From contig JAASTO010000056.1 of NCBI GenBank assembly GCA_021767245.1, forward strand, positions 1-14,353: a stretch of 14,353 nt of DNA, written 5' to 3'. Shown piece by piece: positions 1 through 7,701 of this stretch. Origin of the DNA: Balneolaceae bacterium. Lineage in GTDB: Bacteria; Bacteroidota; Rhodothermia; Balneolales; Balneolaceae. A program made the translations under genes and the position numbers. Under the pieces are notes generated by a model, which had not been told where the DNA came from, ran no database searches, and was given only the letters and a program-made list of their open reading frames with translations. Numbering within the stretch: position 1 is the first letter of the stretch; each line of letters begins with the position of its first letter.

Positions 1-81
1 GGTAAAGCGCAATGACCCTTTATTAGCTTTTCCGCAAGGCGTTCTTACGGCTGAAACGATGTAGGCTTCTCTGTCTGACAT
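1..81 (-). CDS. fadA: Acetyl-CoA acyltransferase (thiolase, FadA-like), N-terminal fragment
   Basis: Only the first 27 codons are inside the window; the gene continues past base 1. The start is the ATG at 81-79. The visible protein begins MSDREAYIVSAVRTPCGKA and goes on to NKGSLRFT. The AYIVSAVRTP.GKA..GSLR pattern is the typical first strand and substrate-loop region of type I/II thiolases. These cleave 3-ketoacyl-CoA with free CoA into acetyl-CoA and a shortened acyl-CoA, the last step of each beta-oxidation turn. The catalytic Cys and His lie outside the window, so activity cannot be judged. The gene starts 26 bp after the stop of the FadN-like gene, in the same direction. This fadN-fadA order is the one known from Bacillus subtilis (fadNAE), which supports a degradative thiolase over a biosynthetic acetoacetyl-CoA one. 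The symbol rests on context. Confidence 0.85.
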   Translation of the reverse strand, partial: MSDREAYIVSAVRTPCGKANKGSLRFT

Positions 82-107
82 AATTTTAAAATCCTTAATT
101 TTGATCT

Positions 108-2453
108 TTAATTTCTGAGTGGTTTACCTTTCTTGAGCATATGTTCCATGCGATCTATGGTTCTGTCATCCTGAAGGCACTCAAGTATAGCTTCACGCTC
201 TAACTTTAATAGATACGATTCTGGAACTTCCTGCTCCTCACTTAGGTCTCCGCCTACCAGAACAAATGCAACCCGCTCAGCCACCACCTTGTCATAATCT
301 GTGATAAATCGGCCTTCGTGCATTACATGAAGCATCAATTTTAAAGCCGCTAGTGCGGTTTTCCCCATTACTTTTATAGGGGTTTCAGCAGGAGATTGAT
401 ATCCGGCCTGAACCAGATTCAACGCTTCTTCCTTGGCAGTTTGTATCAACAGGTCTCGGTTCATGACAATGGTATCAGATGGACGCAGGTATCCCAATTC
501 TTTTGCCTTGTGTGCACTGTCAGATACCTTTGCCATTCCAATAGTTTTAAACACCTCCCGGATGTACGGTAAGGGATCCGCTTCTCCCTCCAGCTTAGCC
601 ATGGCTCGCCTGAGTAATTCAGTTGTGCCACCACCTGCGGGGATCAATCCAACTCCCATTTCCACCAGACCCATGTACAGTTCATGGTGAGCCACTACCT
701 TGTCTGAATACAAACAAAATTCTACACCGCCACCCAGGGTTTTACCAAATGGTGCCGATATAACCGGAAACGGAGCATAACGTAAAGCCACAGCTGTTTT
801 CTGGAAGTTGTTGACCGCATCGACCACACTTTCCCAATTTCCATTTTGTTTAGCAGTTAGGGCTTCCTTCAGGTTCGCTCCAAAAGCAAAATTGTCTCCA
901 TCATGGCTGATCACCAAAGCATCGAAGTCCTCTTTTACAAGGTCAATCGACCGGTACAGGGATTGTACAAGTTCGGAACCTAGGGTGGCATTTTTTGTTT
1001 TGAATTCAAATAACGCCACTCCATCTCCCATATCGTGCAAAGCAGCACTTTCATTTTCCATGACTGGAGTGTTCTCCTTGCGTAAATGTGCAACACGGAT
1101 CTCTCCTTTGGCTTCAGGAGGTATTTCCACCATTGCATTTGCCTCAGGATCATACACTTTACCATCTGAATAGAAATTATCAATCCCGGATTCCAGCATG
1201 TCAGCTATCAGTGAAGGTACATCTTTGCCTTCCTTTTCAATTCTTTCAACCGTCTCTTTTAAACCGAGGGCATCCCAGCGTTGAAATGGTCCCATTTGCC
1301 AGTTAAAGCCCCATTGCATGGCACGGTCAATAGATAAGGGGGAATCTGTGATCTCAGGAACGCGATTGGCTGCATACATGAGAAGATCTCGATGCACGTT
1401 CCATAAAAAGTCTCCGATCTTTCCTTCTGAGTTCACTAAAAACTTAAGTCGTTCTGAAGTATCCTTGATCTTATTCGCCTCAGCTATGACCTCATCTTCT
1501 AATGCTTGCTGAGATTCATACTCAAAGGTATCAGGGTCCAAAACCAGGTACTCACCATTCTTTTTGGTATAAAAACCTTTCCCGGCTTTGTTTCCTATCA
1601 TCCCTTTATCTACCATCTTTTGAAACTCATCAGGCAGATCGAAGGTCTCCTGCATTTCGTCATCCGGAATTGAAGGGTATAGGTTTTTGGCTACGTGATT
1701 GGTTACGTCAATTCCGGCCATATCCGCCGTTCTGAATGTTGCCGCTTTGGAGTAGCCGGTAAGTGTTCCCGTCAACAGATCGATCTCTTCAGCCCTGAAT
1801 TCTCCGTTGAAGAAATAAGGCATTATGTTAGCGATCGAAAATATCCCCACACGGTTGGCTATAAAATTCGGAGTATCCTTACAGATCACAACCCCTTTTC
1901 CGAGTGTTTTTTCACAGAAACGATGCATGTATTCCGTCACCTGTTCAGACGTGTGATCTGTTGGGATCACTTCCAACAGCTTCATGTACCGGGGGGGATT
2001 GAAAAAATGCGTTCCTAAAAAATGAGCTTTCAGTTCATCCGAACAATCTTCCCCTATCTTTGAAATCGGCAACCCTGAGGTGTTGGAGCTGACAATGGCA
2101 TCTTCTTTCCGAATGTTGTCAATTCGGGACATCATTTCTTTTTTGATATCCATTTTTTCTATGATCACCTCACAGATCCAATCAGCCTCCTTCAATAGGT
2201 CAAAATCATCGTCAAAGTTCCCGACCTGAATTCGGTCCGCAAAATCGGGTAGCCCAAAAGGAGCCGGCTTCATCTTGGCTGCTTTTTGCAAACTGTCTTC
2301 CGCCATTTTATTCGGGCGATCCGGGTCATCACTTTTCAGGTCTAACAGTACCACATCCAGTCCTGCATTTACACAGTGAGCTGCGATCTGACTTCCCATC
2401 ACTCCCGATCCCAAAACGGCAACTTTCTTAATTCTGTATTTTTTACTGCTCAT
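108..2453 (-). CDS. fadN: FadN-type 3-hydroxyacyl-CoA dehydrogenase / enoyl-CoA hydratase fusion
   Basis: A 781-residue bifunctional cytoplasmic beta-oxidation enzyme. It hydrates trans-2-enoyl-CoA and then oxidises 3-hydroxyacyl-CoA with NAD+. The dehydrogenase half comes first: Rossmann motif GSGVMG at about 15-20, SSNTSG at about 122-127, and the catalytic His149 and Glu161 in THFFNPPRYMKLLEV. The C-terminal dehydrogenase domain covers roughly 190-295. A crotonase-fold hydratase domain follows at about 470-700; both catalytic glutamates are present, Glu578 in GGGVE and Glu598 in GLVEMG. This order is the reverse of E. coli FadB/FadJ and matches B. subtilis FadN (about 790 aa), so the length is full. 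I chose the ATG at 2453 (MSSKKYR); an in-frame TTG at 2462 would add three residues. The gene lies 27 bp after the acyl-CoA synthetase and 26 bp before the thiolase, so co-transcription is likely. Confidence 0.93.
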   Translation of the reverse strand: MSSKKYRIKKVAVLGSGVMGSQIAAHCVNAGLDVVLLDLKSDDPDRPNKMAEDSLQKAAKMKPAPFGLPDFADRIQVGNFDDDFDLLKEADWICEVIIEKMDIKKEMMSRIDNIRKEDAIVSSNTSGLPISKIGEDCSDELKAHFLGTHFFNPPRYMKLLEVIPTDHTSEQVTEYMHRFCEKTLGKGVVICKDTPNFIANRVGIFSIANIMPYFFNGEFRAEEIDLLTGTLTGYSKAATFRTADMAGIDVTNHVAKNLYPSIPDDEMQETFDLPDEFQKMVDKGMIGNKAGKGFYTKKNGEYLVLDPDTFEYESQQALEDEVIAEANKIKDTSERLKFLVNSEGKIGDFLWNVHRDLLMYAANRVPEITDSPLSIDRAMQWGFNWQMGPFQRWDALGLKETVERIEKEGKDVPSLIADMLESGIDNFYSDGKVYDPEANAMVEIPPEAKGEIRVAHLRKENTPVMENESAALHDMGDGVALFEFKTKNATLGSELVQSLYRSIDLVKEDFDALVISHDGDNFAFGANLKEALTAKQNGNWESVVDAVNNFQKTAVALRYAPFPVISAPFGKTLGGGVEFCLYSDKVVAHHELYMGLVEMGVGLIPAGGGTTELLRRAMAKLEGEADPLPYIREVFKTIGMAKVSDSAHKAKELGYLRPSDTIVMNRDLLIQTAKEEALNLVQAGYQSPAETPIKVMGKTALAALKLMLHVMHEGRFITDYDKVVAERVAFVLVGGDLSEEQEVPESYLLKLEREAILECLQDDRTIDRMEHMLKKGKPLRN

Positions 2454-2480
2454 AACTACCAATTTCTTTTTGAATTGTAA

Positions 2481-4274
2481 TTACCCTTCGGATTCTTCAT
2501 CTGCATAGATGGAATCAATAACATCCTTATACTTTTTGTTGATCACATTTCTTTTCACCTTGAGGGTTGGCGTGATCTCGCCTTCTTCGATAGTAAATTG
2601 ATCTTTCAGGATCTTAAACTTCTTAACTTTTTCCCATTTGGACAGATCTGTATTCACTTTGTCTACTTCTTTTTGAATACGCTTGAGCACATACTCATTT
2701 TCAGTGATGTTATCTTCCGGAAATGTATGATGCGTTGTTTCAAACCGCTTTTTCATGTTTTCCCAGTTCGGAACTATCAAAGCGGCACAAAATTTATGCT
2801 CACTTCCTACAACCACAGCCTGTTCAATAAAACCACTGTTGACCAATGCATTCTCAATAGGTTGAGGTGCTACATACTTGCCTGTTGAGAGCTTGAATAA
2901 TGACTTTTTCCTGTCAGTCACATACAGCCAACCGTCCTTATCCAGATGACCAATATCACCGGTGTGGAACCAACCATCTTTGTCAATTACTTCATCTGTT
3001 TTATCCGGCATTTTGAAATATCCTTTCATGATGTAAGGCCCCTTAGCCAGTATCTCACCGTCTTCAGCTATCTTTATCTCTACGTCTGCAATAGGCTTTC
3101 CGGACGAACCAATTCGCAATTCACCTTTCGGTGGCCCGGTTAGTACAGGCGAAGTTTCTGTCAACCCATACCCAAGCCCGCAATAGATTCCGATACCATT
3201 TATGAACCGTGCAATGTTTGGTGATAATGCAGCTCCCCCCACATTGAACCCAACCATGTTGCCGCCAAACAACTCCCGGATCTTGGCATAAACTAACTTA
3301 TCTGCAATTTTCATTTTCCAGGCTGAAGGGGGATCCTCGGGTTCATAGTTCTCCGCCAGATTTACCGCCCAGTAATACAATCTTTTTTTAATGCCACTGA
3401 ACTCCTGTCCTTGGACCTTGATACCCGTCACTACTTTTTCAAGCAGCCTTGGTACCGTGACCAGATATATGGGTTTGATAGTGGCAAAATCCTCTTTTAT
3501 CTCATCCACTTCTTCTATGTAATAGGCCGGTACTCCACAATAAGCATAAATATAGGATGCCGTCCGCTCAAACATATGAGCCAAGGGCAGATAGGAAAGA
3601 ACTTTTGGTTCCTCATACTCATCCGGATCAAATGGGAACAACTCAAAGGCAGCTAAGGCATTTCTGGCGATATTATCATGAGAAAGCATCACCCCTTTGG
3701 GAACGCCGGTCGTGCCCGAAGTATAGATAAGAGTCGCAAGATCCTCAGGTTCCACCTCGTTTCTCAATTTATCAAACAAGCCCGGATCCTCTTCCCCTTT
3801 TTTGTGGCCGGCTTCGAGAATTTCGTCAAAGGTTCTTAGTTTTTTGTGCTTCGATTCCATCACAGATATGATGGCCTTAACATTTTTGACATCCTTTATC
3901 AGCGGTTTGGTTTCAGCAAACACCTCATCATTTGATACAAAGTGGACCTTCGCTTCCGAGTTTTCCAGAATATACTTGATCTGCTCTCCGGGTTGGGTGG
4001 TATAGATAGGAACAAGAGCCGCCCCAATTGAGAGCACTGCCTGATCGATGATCAACCATTCTGTGGAATTTTCCGCATGCAGAGAAACCTTATCCCCTTT
4101 GCGCACACCAAGTTCATACAAACCCAGTGCGAGATCGTGAACCATGGCCTTAAAGTCATCTATGGAGGTTTCAATCCATTCTCCGTTTCTTTTTACCGCT
4201 GAGTATATTCCGGTTTTATTTTTTTCGAAGCCTTGTTCAACTATCGATAAAATGGTAGTTGGATCGTATTTCAT
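2481..4274 (-). CDS. Long-chain fatty-acid--CoA ligase (FadD15/FAA1-type AMP-forming)
   Basis: A 597-residue class I adenylate-forming enzyme. It activates a fatty acid with ATP to acyl-AMP and transfers the acyl group to CoA, feeding beta-oxidation. All core motifs are present: the P-loop YTSGTTGVPKG at about 184-194, YGLTET at 369-374, GWFHTGD at 434-440, the hinge with DRKKSLFKLSTGKYVAPQ at about 454-471, and a C-terminal TPTLKVKR whose Lys572 is the likely catalytic lysine. The FKLSTGKYVAPQ.IE hinge and ITPTLK end are typical of long-chain synthetases of the eukaryotic FAA1/bacterial FadD15 group rather than E. coli FadD. No signal peptide or clear membrane segment is seen, so it is probably cytoplasmic or peripheral. 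It is the first gene of the operon leading into fadN and fadA. Chain-length preference cannot be read from the sequence. Confidence 0.92.
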   Translation of the reverse strand: MKYDPTTILSIVEQGFEKNKTGIYSAVKRNGEWIETSIDDFKAMVHDLALGLYELGVRKGDKVSLHAENSTEWLIIDQAVLSIGAALVPIYTTQPGEQIKYILENSEAKVHFVSNDEVFAETKPLIKDVKNVKAIISVMESKHKKLRTFDEILEAGHKKGEEDPGLFDKLRNEVEPEDLATLIYTSGTTGVPKGVMLSHDNIARNALAAFELFPFDPDEYEEPKVLSYLPLAHMFERTASYIYAYCGVPAYYIEEVDEIKEDFATIKPIYLVTVPRLLEKVVTGIKVQGQEFSGIKKRLYYWAVNLAENYEPEDPPSAWKMKIADKLVYAKIRELFGGNMVGFNVGGAALSPNIARFINGIGIYCGLGYGLTETSPVLTGPPKGELRIGSSGKPIADVEIKIAEDGEILAKGPYIMKGYFKMPDKTDEVIDKDGWFHTGDIGHLDKDGWLYVTDRKKSLFKLSTGKYVAPQPIENALVNSGFIEQAVVVGSEHKFCAALIVPNWENMKKRFETTHHTFPEDNITENEYVLKRIQKEVDKVNTDLSKWEKVKKFKILKDQFTIEEGEITPTLKVKRNVINKKYKDVIDSIYADEESEG

Positions 4275-4315
4275 TTTATTTCCATATCATGTTCTCGGAT
4301 AATGATTAAGATACA

Positions 4316-4358
4316 CTTTCAATTCTCTTTTGAAAGCGTTTTCATACATTAATTGAAA
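4316..4358. promoter_or_regulatory. Candidate divergent operator: two TTTCA/TGAAA inverted repeats
   Basis: In the 116-bp region between the acyl-CoA ligase and the thioesterase, CTTTCAA (4316-4322) and TTGAAAG (4330-4336) form a perfect 7-bp inverted repeat around a 7-base spacer. A second, weaker one follows: TTTCA (4340-4344) and TGAAA (4354-4358), spacer 9. Their centres are 23 bp apart, about two helical turns. The position between two divergent lipid-metabolism genes suggests a site for a dimeric regulator. No known FadR, FadP or PsrA consensus is matched, and the regulator is unknown. It could also be chance in AT-rich DNA. Confidence 0.4.
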
Positions 4359-4390
4359 TAACTTAACACCGTTAATCAAAAGCAAATTTT

Positions 4391-4822
4391 ATGTTCATCG
4401 AGGAAAGTCTCAAAGAAAAAGCCGATCTATACTTCAGTTTTAAGCATAAACACATGGGACATGCTCTAGGAATTGAGATCGAACATGTAGCAAAAGATAA
4501 GTTGGTAGCCACGATGCCGGTAAACGAAAACACCGTTCAGCCTTTTGGCATCTTACATGGTGGAGCATCAGTGGCTTTGGCTGAAACCTTATGCTCTATT
4601 GGAGGGTGGTTCTTGCTTGATAATAAAGATAAAGTTGTGGTGGGATTAGAGATCAACGCCAATCACATACGATCAGTTAAAATGGGAGGGCAGGTTACCG
4701 GAACCGCAGAACCAATACATGTGGGCCAAAAAATTCAGGTTTGGGAATGTGAGATCAGAGATGCCAAAAATAAACTGGTGTGTAGTTCTCGCTGTACTCT
4801 CGCCGTCATAAATAAATCTTAA
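4391..4822 (+). CDS. Hotdog-fold acyl-CoA thioesterase (YdiI/PaaI family)
   Basis: A 143-residue single-domain hotdog thioesterase, the usual size for the family. It hydrolyses the thioester of an acyl- or aryl-CoA, releasing free CoA. The signature QPFGILHGGASVALAE is at 50-65. Gln50, His56, Glu65 and Ser69 have the same spacing as the catalytic set of E. coli YdiI (Gln48, His54, Glu63, Ser67 as I recall it), with Glu65 as nucleophile or general base. The NANHIRSV segment near 89-96 matches the family's conserved NA.H.RP region. YdiI acts on 1,4-dihydroxy-2-naphthoyl-CoA in menaquinone synthesis, but the family is promiscuous. Here the gene is divergent from a beta-oxidation operon, so a role in recycling CoA from accumulated acyl-CoA is equally plausible. 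No signal peptide. Its stop is 6 bp from the end of the convergent Stealth gene. Confidence 0.88.
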   Translation: MFIEESLKEKADLYFSFKHKHMGHALGIEIEHVAKDKLVATMPVNENTVQPFGILHGGASVALAETLCSIGGWFLLDNKDKVVVGLEINANHIRSVKMGGQVTGTAEPIHVGQKIQVWECEIRDAKNKLVCSSRCTLAVINKS

Positions 4823-4828
4823 GCAATT

Positions 4829-5815
4829 TTAAATATGTGCACTAAGCGTCTCTTCTATTAGCTTTTGTTGCGCTGGTCTGAAGCTCTCCATGGCCTGTAA
4901 ACACACATATTTCACCTTCTTGTTTTTTACCCTCCTTAATTTATAATTAAGCAAGAACCCTGGATCCATTTCACCATGGATCATCATAGCCTGTTTATTT
5001 TTTTTCAGAATTGCTCTGTGATTCTTTATATCCAGATAGTTTGCCAAAAAGATCGCTGAAAATTGATCTGTACTTCTAAATGGGTATTTGATGTTGTGTT
5101 CAAATAGCTTTGGGTTTTCTTCAAAAAATGATCGGATCGTCTCTTTATGAACCGGATGAGGCACATGAGGTATAAAATAATATCGATCTTCAAATCCCGC
5201 TAACTGTGCAGATCGGATCTGTAAAAGAGTATGCATCGACCTTGTGATCCCGAACAGTTTTTTAGTGAACTTGCTAAACAGTTCATTGATTTTCATTCTA
5301 AATGGGCCATAATCACTGATTTTATGCCATGTTCCCTGTATCACTGAATTATTACCTTGAAAGAAATCCCTGGGTTCTGCCTTTGCCGATAGAACAAAAT
5401 CATCATTAAAATAAATAAATCGTTCGGCAAGTCCCGGAATACGCCACAAACCTGTTTCTATCGTTCTTGTATTAAATGTTGGAAGAGCCCATTCAAATCC
5501 CTTGAAAATCTCTTTATGATCAATGATCTTGATGTTGTTTGCCTCCATGTAATCATCGGTCAGAAAAGCAGGTCTTTGGTTATCAGTTATGATATAAATA
5601 TTGTTGATCCATGAGGCAAATTTCACAATGGACCGGATGCAATATTTGATCTCATCATTATTGGAAAATCGGGTTATGTCAGCACCACTGGGTAAGGTAT
5701 TTACCTCTGTACTGTCAGATTCCTTAAGAGCTTTCAACCGCTTTTCGCGATGAACAGGATCTGCTCCATCTACCCAGGTTATAACCGCATCTATGTTTTC
5801 GTCTTGTGATGTCAT
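4829..5815 (-). CDS. Stealth-family sugar-phosphate transferase
   Basis: A 328-residue protein of the Stealth family, which includes bacterial capsule hexose-1-phosphate or GlcNAc-1-phosphate transferases and the animal lysosomal GlcNAc-1-phosphotransferase. Conserved region 1 is seen as IDAVITWVDGADP (8-20). Region 2 runs from RFSNNDEIKYCIRSI (about 49-63) through NIYIITDNQRP to the acidic FIYFNDDF (133-140). Region 3 starts at HVPHPVHKE (217-225) and includes the FRSTDQFS segment near 246-253. Region 4 may be KYVCLQAMES near 302-311, but the usual Asn-Asp there appears to be Gln-Ala. No signal peptide or membrane helix, so it probably acts in the cytoplasm, transferring sugar-1-phosphate onto a surface glycan. 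No other glycan genes are in view, so donor and acceptor are unknown. It lies 145 bp after the neighbouring ligase gene. Confidence 0.88.
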   Translation of the reverse strand: MTSQDENIDAVITWVDGADPVHREKRLKALKESDSTEVNTLPSGADITRFSNNDEIKYCIRSIVKFASWINNIYIITDNQRPAFLTDDYMEANNIKIIDHKEIFKGFEWALPTFNTRTIETGLWRIPGLAERFIYFNDDFVLSAKAEPRDFFQGNNSVIQGTWHKISDYGPFRMKINELFSKFTKKLFGITRSMHTLLQIRSAQLAGFEDRYYFIPHVPHPVHKETIRSFFEENPKLFEHNIKYPFRSTDQFSAIFLANYLDIKNHRAILKKNKQAMMIHGEMDPGFLLNYKLRRVKNKKVKYVCLQAMESFRPAQQKLIEETLSAHI

Positions 5816-5960
5816 TAAACGTGCTGCAAATTTTTATGCGTAAAGATAACCCTTTAAAATCAATTTATTTGTCTTAACTGTGCCTTTAAAAGTAAGTCCG
5901 CCTGTATTTTTATTTTGTTTTGAGAATCCCAGTTATTTACTCATTTTTTGATCCGCCGTT

Positions 5961-7610
5961 CTATTTTCTGAATTGCACATCCTTCCACTTTTTAAACAAA
6001 TGAGCAACTTTCAATCGCTGATATTTACCTGTCGAAGTTACAGGCAGCTGATCCCCAAAAACCACAACTTTAGGCGATTTTGAATAAGGCAGGTGCTCCT
6101 GACAATATTCTATGATGGCTTTTGCATCTTCCTTAGCACCTTCTTTAAGTTGAACGTAGGCACCTACCTCTTCACCATACCAGTCATTTTCAAAGCCAAC
6201 AGCAATACCGGCTTTAACCCTGGGAGCCCTATTTATCACTTCATCTATCTCGAGGGGAGCTAAATTGATCCCGCCTCGTATGATTAACTCTTTCAATCTA
6301 CCTGTAATAAAAAAATACGAATGGCCATCTTCATCCCGTTTATAAAATCCTTCATCACCACTTCTGAACCACCCGTTCTTAAATGCGGATTCGTTGGCTT
6401 CCTGATTGTTGAAATATCCTTTCATCACATTTACACCACGAATAACGATCTCCCCTCTTTCACCTTCAGGTACAGATTTACCATTTTCGTCCTGTATATC
6501 CATTTCGTTGGCGGGAACCGGAATTCCGATACTTGGATATCCAAAGTCTCGCATCCAGTGTTCATGTTTTTCCCGGGATTGTTCGACCGGCAGAAAGCAT
6601 GAGTAGCATGTGGTTTCAGAAAGACCATATCCATGAATGATCGGTACTTCAAATTTTTGCTCAAAATTCTGTGCTACCTGAACTGTCAGGGGGCCTGCTC
6701 CACAGATAATGTGACGTAAACTTTCCGGACGGGGTGATTCTAAATCCGCATAATGACTGGTCAGATACTGTAATAAAGTGGGTACCACACTTACAATGTG
6801 AACCCCTTCTATTTCAATGGCAGAGAAAAAATGTCCTGCACTGAATTTTTGATTTAATACGGTTGATGCTCCAACAAAGAAGGGGGTGATCAATGTAACA
6901 ACTGTGCCATTCACGTGATGAATTGGCAGTACGCACATCATCTTTTTTTGACCATCAATGTTGTGCCATTGTGAAATCGTTCTCGCATCCTCAAGTAGAT
7001 TTCGCTGAGTTAAAACTACCCCCTTAGGATTCCCGGTGGTTCCTGATGTAAACACTATAAAAGCCTCCCTCTCAATGTCAGTAAATGGCTCTACAATTAT
7101 TGAATTGTCTTTTACCTTAAAGGCATCCAACTCATCACCACATTCTACGATCTCAAGACCAGCTATGGAGTCATTCTCGACTATGATTCCCTTAATGCGT
7201 TCTATGTAATCTTCTCTCACTATAGCTAATTTTACCTCAGCATTTTCAAGGATGTAGGCTATTCGATTATCGTCTTCTCCCACATTAACCGGAACCACTA
7301 CGAGGCCACAGTACCAGGCTGCAAAATACTGAACTACGGTATGCCAATGGTTGTGAGAAATCGTGGCGATCTTATCTCCAATCCTTAAACCTTGCGCCGC
7401 ATAAAATCTTGCAACGCCTATTACATGATCATAAAACTGCTGATAAGTGATATCTGTTTTATTGTGGAAGGCATCCAGAAAACTTAAATACAGATCTTCT
7501 TTATTCTTACACGAATCGATCATTTTACTAAAGTCAGTGTTTAAGCTCCCCGGTTCAACTTCAAGGGTTCTTGCATGATCGATCTTTTCTTTTAAAGAAC
7601 TAAACGTCAT
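5961..7610 (-). CDS. AMP-forming acyl/aryl-CoA ligase (4-coumarate-CoA ligase-like)
   Basis: A 549-residue class I adenylate-forming ligase, not closely similar to the synthetase at 2481-4274. Motifs: P-loop FTSGTTGNPKG (187-197), HHVNG (231-235), YGLSET (328-333), GWFRSGD (413-419), hinge GRLKELIIRGGINLAPLEID (437-456), and C-terminal PVTSTGKYQR with catalytic Lys529. The layout is full length and looks active. The GR.KE.I..GG.N..P.EI hinge is that of the acyl-CoA synthetase/4-coumarate ligase branch, which accepts medium-chain, aryl or other carboxylic acids; the substrate cannot be told. The start is the ATG at 7610. It has its own 91-bp upstream gap and 145 bp downstream before the Stealth gene, so it may be a single-gene unit. 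A role in loading a carrier rather than CoA is possible, but no acyl-carrier gene is visible. Confidence 0.9.
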   Translation of the reverse strand: MTFSSLKEKIDHARTLEVEPGSLNTDFSKMIDSCKNKEDLYLSFLDAFHNKTDITYQQFYDHVIGVARFYAAQGLRIGDKIATISHNHWHTVVQYFAAWYCGLVVVPVNVGEDDNRIAYILENAEVKLAIVREDYIERIKGIIVENDSIAGLEIVECGDELDAFKVKDNSIIVEPFTDIEREAFIVFTSGTTGNPKGVVLTQRNLLEDARTISQWHNIDGQKKMMCVLPIHHVNGTVVTLITPFFVGASTVLNQKFSAGHFFSAIEIEGVHIVSVVPTLLQYLTSHYADLESPRPESLRHIICGAGPLTVQVAQNFEQKFEVPIIHGYGLSETTCYSCFLPVEQSREKHEHWMRDFGYPSIGIPVPANEMDIQDENGKSVPEGERGEIVIRGVNVMKGYFNNQEANESAFKNGWFRSGDEGFYKRDEDGHSYFFITGRLKELIIRGGINLAPLEIDEVINRAPRVKAGIAVGFENDWYGEEVGAYVQLKEGAKEDAKAIIEYCQEHLPYSKSPKVVVFGDQLPVTSTGKYQRLKVAHLFKKWKDVQFRK

Positions 7611-7701
7611 TTGATAAATAAGATTTAAGGTTACAATTCGACTTATTTCTCACCAATAACTATCAATGGATTTACATCCAGGGTAATTTATTGTTTAGAC
7701 A

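Noticed and set aside
433..2018. Several plus-strand open frames of 64-121 codons across this stretch
   Set aside because: They lie wholly inside the well-supported fadN gene on the other strand, resemble no family, and overlap each other; they are antisense shadows.
2598..4005. Plus-strand open frames opposite the long-chain ligase gene
   Set aside because: Aromatic- and Cys-rich nonsense-like proteins antisense to a conserved enzyme.
5816..5960. Gap between the ligase and Stealth genes checked for a terminator, small RNA or promoter
   Set aside because: No stable inverted repeat with a T-run and no convincing -10/-35 pair; nothing to annotate.
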